Below are positions 51,660-60,000 of a stretch of DNA of 60,000 bases, one piece after another. How positions within the stretch are numbered: the first letter of the stretch is position 1; every line of letters starts with the position of its first letter. Origin of the DNA: Tubiluchus corallicola (Eukaryota; Priapulida; Priapulimorpha; Priapulimorphida; Tubiluchidae); NCBI GenBank assembly GCA_030141605.1, contig JAQGDQ010000010.1, forward strand, positions 235,501-295,500, read 5' to 3'. Below the pieces are notes generated by a model. The model saw only the letters and a program-made list of their open reading frames with translations. It did not search any database and was not told the origin of the DNA. A program made the translations under genes and the position numbers.

Positions 51660-53391
51660 CATCCGCCTTTGCTTCACAACAGTCCAATGCACGCATTTAC
51701 ACAATGGCCTGAACAAACACCGTTTCTACTAACTATTCAATGTATCGCCAATGCTCTTCAATGAATCTCTCTGTATCACTCACGCGCACCACAAATAAAA
51801 TCGATGAAAAATCGATACTCCTCCAGCCCCTACCATAAAGTGTCATAATTACGTGGAGTTGATGCTGAATTGTGTTAGAGAGAGAGAGAACGAAAACATG
51901 AAGACAAGATCGTGTTTGAGACAGGGACTGTGGCGGAAAATTTGGGATTATCTTAACTTTTTTGGTGTTGCGTAGTCTCAACTCACAAAGTAACAAGAGA
52001 AACGAAATTTTCAACGTGCAGTCATTGACTATTTTACATAATTTCTGTTGCTAAGACGCCGCAAATAGTTTGTTTACCAACATAATATCGTTGGTGAAAT
52101 GGAATGCACGGCAAACAGTTTCATAAGAAGGATAGTATAACTGATAAAACAAACTAGTGCGCAATGAAGTTTAGCACGCCTTGAGAACTCATCATACCTA
52201 GCTAAAAGTTAGTTACTGCTGCTCATTGCACATGCCAGAGATAAAGCTATTAAAATGACCTTGTATAACAATTCAAATGACGCAGTTCAACACGCAGATT
52301 TTTCTTTTTTGGCACACTGTCAAAACTGTTATGTACATGGACAGTTTGGCATACTACAAGATGCAGAATTAGGCCTCACCTGGTAAATAATGTGACCCTA
52401 AAAAGCGGAAATTTTGGGGGTAGAAAGTGAAAAGGAAATTTTATCGTCGCATCTAATTTTTTTATAGGCCTAAAGTTAAAAATTCCAGACCGAGAGACAC
52501 CATAAGCCAAGAGACGTTGAGGAAATGGACCGGTTTAAGAGATAAACACATCGATACACATACTTCTAGTTTTTGCAATAACAGGTAAAAAAACCACCCA
52601 CTAAAGCTGTGCGTGCTCACTGCGAAGTTGTGCTGGCCAAAACTATGTGTAAATTTTGCCTCTTTCGTTCGAAAGTGTTAAGTAAACATGTTTGAAACGC
52701 AACTATCTTGTTTGCTTAAGCTTTAGTTAACAAAGAATCTGCAACACGAGCAACAGAAATATAAAAAAAAATCAATTTCAAATACAACTAGCACCTTTGA
52801 ATAAAAAGCTAAAATTTATGCTTATCGATGTACTTAAGTGCTTACATAACTTACATAATGAGTTCATGGGAGTCGAGAGTGACTAACGTGAGGTCTCTAA
52901 ATCGATTCGCTTTTTTGCATTTTATTCCGAGAATGTTGTCCAAAATAATTGTCAATGTATCATGTGTTAACAGCTTTTATTAAATGTATTGTTATGCTCT
53001 GTACTGTTAGAACTGCTCCAGATCATCTTTACTGGATTACCGCTACATGATAACATCTTGTTATGGATGCATGCATTAACCAAATTGTCAGCATGACTCA
53101 AGGCAGTTAATCACTTGATACAATCGCTAATTAACCAAGGTCGGTAATATAAAACAGACGGCTAGTTGAACGTACTTTTGTTAGTTCCATTTAATAACGT
53201 CGTCGTCTCTATGTAATTTTGGTTTATTTTTTCATTAAAACACTGCAATATGGGAGCAAATAATACCAAATATACACGCAAGCGAAAACAATATGATAAC
53301 AAAATAAGCAAATACGCACTTACTACTGAGTTACCAGAAAAACCAGATTTGATATTTCGCATCTTACTGGAAAATCTACTGGATATCGATC
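51660..53391. other. Non-coding stretch
   Basis: No gene recognised; the frame at 51733-52014 (-) is unassigned. A short GAGAGAGAGAGA run is at about 51879. Confidence 0.45.
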
Positions 53392-53459
53392 AATGAATGA
53401 GTGCACAAATAAATGAATGGGTGGCTGAATAAGTGAATAAACGAACAAACAAACGAATG
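53392..53459. repeat. Degenerate (GAAT/AAAC)n repeat
   Basis: Words of the type AATGAATG, AATAAATG and AACGAACAAAC follow each other. Similar degenerate ATGA runs recur at about 53572-53590 and 54090-54145, suggesting a broken-up tetranucleotide repeat family across this 0.8-kb region. Confidence 0.6.
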
Positions 53460-53792
53460 GAATCGACAAATTGCAAAAATCTCCTAAAAAGCCAACAATG
53501 TCTTTAATGTCAATTTACTTAATGTTCCATTTATTATCGCTAAGAAGCGCTTTCTTGTTATTCAAATCATTAAATGAATGAATGAATTAATGAATTCATG
53601 GTAAAATTAGTAAAACATTATTGTGAAGTAAAAATTTAAGCCTGGCAATATTAATGAAGATTGTGTAATTTTCATACGCCGTTTTTTATAACCTTGCCCT
53701 TCATCCATTTAAAAGTTTAACGAAATAAAAAATGTTATGTTTTCGTTAAAATCTTCGCTACAAATAGAGGAATTGTAAATAACTTTTTCGAA

Positions 53793-53844
53793 TTGTTGTT
53801 GTTGTTGTTTGCTGATGCTGCTGTTGTTGTTATTGTTATTGTTA

Positions 53845-53938
<94 letters not shown>
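53793..53938. repeat. (TTG)n-(TTA)n microsatellite
   Basis: TTG units (53793-53810), a CTG/TTG mix, TTATTG units, then about 30 uninterrupted TTA units from about 53848 to 53936. The poly-Asn open frame on the minus strand is a repeat artefact. Confidence 0.95.
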
Positions 53939-53940
<2 letters not shown>

Positions 53941-54339
53941 AACGGATGAGTAGGTAGGTGAGCGAATAAACTCATCAGTACTCAGTAATTTTATGGAAAT
54001 TAAAATAATAATTGAACTAAATAATAAATGACCACAAGGCATAATGCGACAGTGACTGACTAACTTACTGATCAATCACCAGGGCAACAACGAACAAACA
54101 ACTGAATAAGAAAACGAATGAAGAAATAAGCAAACAAATGAAAGGAAAAATAATATTAACGCGAATATCTTAAAAATCAAATTAAAAATTAACGGGTGCA
54201 CGGGAAATAAGAATTTTCCACCAGAGGACACCCTTCGAAGCATCATGCGCAGGAAAAGCAAAACGAATGAAACCTTGACAGCAAACCAAGAACTTGTTGC
54301 TTAGTGGTTACAAAAGAGGTTCATTTTGCCGCATCTCCT

Positions 54340-54640
54340 TAGTAACAACAAAGACTCAGCAACGTCAAGCACGAACAGAAACACAGTACCCAGGGGTTTA
54401 ATTAAAGCAGCCGCTTGCAATATATACATGCTCTCCAGCTCTTCACCTGCTTGTCAGAGGTACTTTAATTGCGCGACAGCGAAGTATGTCAAAAGAATAT
54501 CTCTCTCCTGAAACCGCGACTCTTGTTTAATTCTGCTTTAATTAAGAAACGAGAGACAGAAGCAGAGCGTGGAGGTAATATTGTACAAGGTTATAGCTCG
54601 AGCAAGAATTATACAGGTATTGATTAGGGAGATCACAGCA
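54340..54640. promoter_or_regulatory. Candidate cis-regulatory block 9
   Basis: Repeat-free, balanced composition. Two near-identical palindromic homeodomain-type sites, TTTAATTAAA (54397-54406) and CTTTAATTAAG (54536-54546), lie 139 bases apart. Inference only. Confidence 0.28.
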
Positions 54641-57600
54641 GACAAGATAAGAAGCTAGTAGGTGGGCATAGCATTTTGTCTACACGCACGAATTCATCAC
54701 TTAGAAATACGTAAAACAGGCGAGGCTAAAAACTAGAAATTATAAATAACTTTTATATACAGCGAGAGAATAAAAAATACATGAACGACTTTACCGTATA
54801 GTGTATAGTGTAAGCACGTATATAGTGCATATTGGTTAAACGGGCATTAAAATAAACATGCAGTGCATCTTATATCCAATTATTCCTTTCATAATCTGAT
54901 AATAATCATGTCCTTCCTTCGTTTATGTTACCATTATGTCAGTAGTAATTAGTTGCACCACGGATTATGCAACATGCTCAGCTTAGGGGGTGCAAACTTA
55001 GCTTAGCGCTGCAGGTCCATGCACAGTATATGGTCTCTGTTCTTTTGTATTTATAGATGAAATACTGAAAAAATACAGAATGAATTGTATAAACTATAAG
55101 CACTTCGTAAATATTAGGCATGCAAAAAACGCTTAAACGCTTGCACTTTACATATATCATTAAAATGAACAGTGAGCAAACATTACTTATGCGTAACTGT
55201 AATATTGGTGGGCCAAAAGGCAATAAAAGTTTGCTAAACACACACCTTATTGGTCTACATCGAAACGATATGAAAAATTTTCGAATTTGTCTTATTTCAA
55301 CATGTTTTTCTGCGATTTCCTCCAGGTCTGCTATATTTGGCTTCCTAACGATAATAGCTGTCATGCAACATTAACTGTATTCATGAGCAAGTACAGTAGG
55401 CTCAGGTATCAGAGATAGTGCCCTCAACCTGACCTAGATATTGTGTACAGTTTTCTACGAAGCAGCCTGCATGAAAGTAGAAACAAATTTAAAATATGCG
55501 AAGATCATAAAGTCCGTCTAGACAAAATTATTTGTACTGTACATCAACACCCACACAAAAATATGTAACACAGATAAAGAGCTATTGGTTAAACATGATA
55601 ATAATAATTATTTGTAGCAAAAAAAAACATATTAAAACACGATTATTGTAGAATTTTAAAAGTTATAAACTAAAAATGCAAGTTGTAATTGTAAGTTAAT
55701 CACACAATACTAAGCAAATAATACAAACACGTTCACATGAATTCCAGGTCTGCATTCTGTTCATAAGATTTTTGAAAGATAGTAATTTAAATAGGAAACT
55801 TTTTTGTCATTGGACGATGCTACATACTATTCTCAATAATATAACACATTCAAGTGTATAACAAGTTCTGTATCTTCTAGTATAATATAATAAAATTATT
55901 ATTAAAATAAAGGGCATTATAAGCTAATGTACACCAAGAGATAATTGTACTAGTTCAATTTTCTTCATAACCAGTGCTGACTGGTTTGTGAACAAACAGA
56001 AAAACTTGTTCTACATAATTTGGCAAATCGCTGATTTTAGTGCTAAAAAGTAAAATTGAAAAAAAATTGGCTATAATTAACAAATGACAAACATTGTCAA
56101 CCAAATCAGTTAACTTGATTAAGTTTTATTTGATATGTAAAACACAATGATGTTTTTTTGTGTACACTTGCTCTGTAAAAACATCGCAAATAACTAAAAG
56201 GGAACATATTAGATTACAGCAAATCGCCTAATTACAATGAATTAATTAGAAAATACTGGCACAACGCCTGGAATTTTTTCAGAATGTTGCTGAAAACAAA
56301 GATTCTGTTATGCATTCATATAACGATTAAAACCTTTGCAGCATTCTATCGATAGGAACGGAGTAAAAGAATAGAACTTTTATATCACCCGAAGCTGCAA
56401 GCTATTGATTCTAACCTAGCTGTTCGTGAAACTGTTTTACTCAGTATAATTGAACATGAAAAGTACAGTTACACCTGTTTCTTTATTATTGATATTTTAA
56501 TGCGAGCTTACCGACAGAAACTGTCTGGAGTCTCACTCCGCAGTCTACACCGTACGACATGCATTTTAATTTACCATACATATTATAATTGTAGCATGTA
56601 TTGTAAAGACTTAGGGAGAATATAAACCGTTTAATAATTACGCGGCGAAATTACTGTAAACAGGCTTCCTGTAACTCTCAGTGGCCGCAAATAGCAATGA
56701 CTGCATAACTCTCACATAAAAATGTTTATTAAATCTTATTGTGAGGACACACTGGCAAAGCAATAAGCTACTATAGTGACTATACAAAAATTTAGTGCAC
56801 AGTAGGAGGCCTGCAAGAAGATTTACGCCACACGCAGGTATAGCCTCAAGTGAATATTTATTTTAGTTTGCCAAGATTGCACGAAGCGTGAAACTGTAAA
56901 AACTTGTTCAGCTAGGAATCCTATAATCATCTATAGCATTTTTTCCTAGCAAATGACCCATCTGTCAGCAAACACAATTACAGAAATTTCTTGCGATTAC
57001 CTTGGCAAAATACTTTAAATGGAACTCACTAATTACTATGGCTTGAAGCATTAAAGAACCACCTTTTAGAGTGAGCATTATAGACTAATTAAAGGTTAGA
57101 AAGTCAACTTACAAATGAGACCCAGTAGCCTAGGGACCCAAGAAATTTAATCAATCAATACCGGTATCTTCTTCCATTCTTCTGTCCCTAAATTTCTTAG
57201 ATATATTCATATCCAAACAAGTCTACAAATCCTTGATAATATTTTTGATAAGAATAATAGCTTGTTATGACGTAGGAAAACTGCATTAAACGCACAAGGT
57301 AGATTTCGAGAGGTATGGCCATCCAGAAAAGTGTATGAGAATAATACTACATCAATAACGAATCTAAGATCCAATATACTTTAATAAAAACAGTTTTTGA
57401 GAATAACTTACCTGTGTATATTTAGCTGCTATGTGAACAATGCGTGAAGTCAACACTTTCACTGCTGGATACTCTCTTCTAGTATCTTGTTCAATTCAAA
57501 AATCCGTTCTTTAGCGAATTTAAAATTCACCCTACCTGTTTTATGATCTGCGGAACAGCGTGAGCCGGGCACATTCCACAAACACATAAATCATGTATAC

Positions 57601-57889
57601 AATGCTGTAATGTTACTCGGGCAACTTCGAGAGTCTGTCACACCGAATGAATCTCGTTCAGTGCGATCACCAGTTTTTACTACGTCAGCAAAACAAGCTG
57701 CGTGTGAGCTAGATTGCTCGAAATTCAGTGGAATTGTACATATAAATCCAAACCAATTGAACGCAAAATCCAGATTTAGCGTTCACACCAATTTTACATG
57801 TTATAAATATTCAAGAACATGCTATTGTTTCCAGAATCCTGTATATAAATCATAACAAAAGATAGTACTTCTATGTCTTATGCAAACAC
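54641..57889. other. AT-rich non-coding stretch
   Basis: No gene is supported. A 128-codon minus-strand frame at 54978-55364 overlaps a plus-strand frame at 55120-55374; neither shows a known domain. A 10-bp inverted repeat, AAGAAATTTA...TAAATTTCTT, is at 57140-57149 and 57189-57198. Confidence 0.45.
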
Positions 57890-58190
57890 AGTAATTTTGC
57901 CTCTGCGCAGAATGATGGCCGCTACGAAAATAAGGACGAGAAATTATTCTTTAATGATCTCTCCACCACGTTGCGCTGAGCTACTTGCACTTAAACAATA
58001 GACACGCACAAGAAATGATCAATGTTTCCATGCGAGTGATGCTGAGACCTCTCCGTCTTGTTCACTCTCTTGCATGCTGGCTCAGCCGCCAGTCGGGTAA
58101 GTCCACTCGTAACATTAAAGGGAGTTATGGTGCTTCTGCGCATGTGCAGCTGAGGGATGTGAACGAATTGTCTAGCTATGAATGTTCTGG
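57890..58190. promoter_or_regulatory. Possible promoter or 5' exon region
   Basis: Richer in G+C and CG dinucleotides than its flanks. It contains TGCGCATGTGCA (58137-58148), one base off the NRF1 consensus palindrome, and on the + strand a strong donor-like word CGG|GTAAGT at 58097. No downstream exon could be tied to it. Weakly supported. Confidence 0.2.
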
Positions 58191-58337
58191 TGACCAACTG
58201 TAACTTCTGCAATCTTTTCTTTCTCTCATATTAACCTTTATGTTCTAAGTTAACTGCACTGCATTATGTCCATTTAAAAAGTCTGTATTACCTTGCAAAA
58301 AATCGTTATCATTTTTAATCTGAAAAATAGCACTTAC

Positions 58338-58725
<388 letters not shown>

Positions 58726-60000
58726 AGTTCAAAGAACACATGTAATTGTGATGATACTTTCACGTAACATGCAGTACAGTTTTTGCATTGTGCCTGTACT
58801 GAACAGCTGTGGAGCTTTCAAGCAAAGCAAAATTTGTCTAACCCTATAAAATGCATTCGCACAACAATAGCCTACTTTGCTTATACGCTGGTGCATGGGA
58901 CTGGCACAAAGATGGTATTGTGAGCCTTGAACAAGGTATGGCACGCCTTCTTCGTCCCTTCAATTGGACCCCATGCCTTGAGTTGCTGAACTGAATGCAA
59001 ACAGATTATAAAATCAATAATTATTTTCCAGCAGTTTTTTAATGATTTAAAAATATCAAGGTAAAAATAGTGTTGTCTGGCACTAAGTTCCTTTATATTG
59101 ATAATTTTAGACAGAACATTGATTTTCTACGCATTATATTGCAATCGACGTATAATTTTCTAAGAGTGGCTACCTTTGGTTGCCAGTAAATCAGCCTCTT
59201 AAACGCGATTAAAGGTGAACACGCAATTTCAGGTAATTTTACACTTATCGTGCGGTGTAACTAGTATTGTTTTTCGTGAGATGATCTAGATTACGGTAAA
59301 GACGTTGTTCGTGCTCAATAATTAACTCGGCAGGCAGTGATCTGTTATTAGGATTTCAACACACGGCTGGCAGTCGGATCGAATACACCAAAATTCGCTC
59401 CAGTACAAAGAAAATTTGACACGAATCCGCATGTAAACAGCAAGATAATTTAAAATCAACAATGCAGATTGCACCGTGGATACCTGAACATCTTGGCACC
59501 CCAGAATGATTTTCTGCTCTTCAATAATTGCAATTATTTGGCAGCAATTATCATGTTTCAGGAAGAAACTGCACGTTTCCACAACATATCAGACATGCAG
59601 ATGTGTATAATTTTATTGATATTACTAAACATCTGAGTAAGGTTTCTGCATTCTTGATTTCTTGTTTTTCATGAACATTTCTAGCTTTAACGATCATAAA
59701 TAACAGTTACAATACCGTAATAGTTCTATTCTATTTTCTCACACGTGCAAACAAAAATATTATAAATTCAAACTTTGTGAAGATTACTCTCCCTTGACGA
59801 GGCCTCTTCTATTTGGCGCTAATTGGTACACTCACGACTTCTTCGTTGGTTTCAAATGGAACCTGTTACTGTGCGTCAAATTTCTATTTTGCCAAAAGAA
59901 AAAATTAATTTTGATTGTAAATTGTAAAGAATACAAAAAATATTTCTAATATGACGTCGGATCAGTTTCATATTTCATGTTGTATTATTCATCTGGGGTC
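58726..60000. other. Non-coding end of window
   Basis: No gene, RNA or mobile element recognised; short frames such as 59322-59582 (-) are unassigned. Confidence 0.45.

Noticed and set aside
53709-53975. Poly-Asn protein on the minus strand
   Set aside because: Consists of a (TTA)n microsatellite with short non-descript ends; no gene context.
54978-55364. 128-codon minus-strand frame as a gene
   Set aside because: Its first 35 residues look plausible, but the rest is hydrophobic AT-driven sequence and an opposite-strand frame overlaps; no family resemblance.

Overview
This is eukaryotic, almost certainly metazoan, genomic DNA. It is AT-rich (I judge roughly one third G+C), full of microsatellites, and contains a spliceosomal 5' splice site, fragments of non-LTR retrotransposons, tRNA-like short repeats and a hAT-type miniature transposon. 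The texture (very long GA/TC, TTA and CA/TA arrays, tRNA-derived repeats, LINE debris) fits an invertebrate, perhaps a marine lophotrochozoan. That is an impression from composition and I cannot name a species. There are no bacterial-style genes or operons, and no rRNA, intact tRNA or CRISPR array that I can see.

The window is gene-poor. The one coding exon I am confident in is at 49796-50119 on the minus strand: the first exon of a DBH-like monooxygenase (MOXD1/DOMON family) protein. It encodes a signal peptide and the start of a DOMON domain, ends at a strong GTAAGT donor, and has a TATA box just upstream. I could not find the rest of that gene downstream on the minus strand, so it either has a very long first intron or continues outside the window. 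A second, tentative exon at 13713-13881 (+) could be the 3'-terminal exon of an immunoglobulin-domain protein, followed by an AATAAA signal at 14026.

Mobile-element remains: a RT C-terminal fragment at 35841-36308 (+), a second LINE 3' fragment with a C-x-C...H...C motif at 38608-39045 (-), a complete 402-bp non-autonomous hAT element at 44229-44630 with a perfect 8-bp target duplication, and two tRNA-like SINE candidates near 40.9 and 45.9 kb.

Layout: 0-4 kb is AT-rich non-coding sequence ending in a 530-bp GA array; 4-18.9 kb is non-coding with the possible Ig exon, two regulatory-looking blocks and a diverged duplication near 12.3 kb; 18.9-35.8 kb holds a 94-bp alternating purine-pyrimidine tract, a trinucleotide array, a 360-bp-offset duplication and more regulatory-looking blocks; 35.8-46 kb carries most of the mobile-element debris; 46-51 kb is the MOXD-like promoter and exon; 51-60 kb is non-coding, with a TTA array and a 385-bp TC array. 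Several 250-480 bp blocks have balanced composition, few simple repeats and clustered homeodomain, POU, GATA, AP-1 and TALE-like motifs. They look like cis-regulatory elements of a developmental gene desert, but this is inference from texture and needs cross-species alignment. I found no convincing previously undescribed system.
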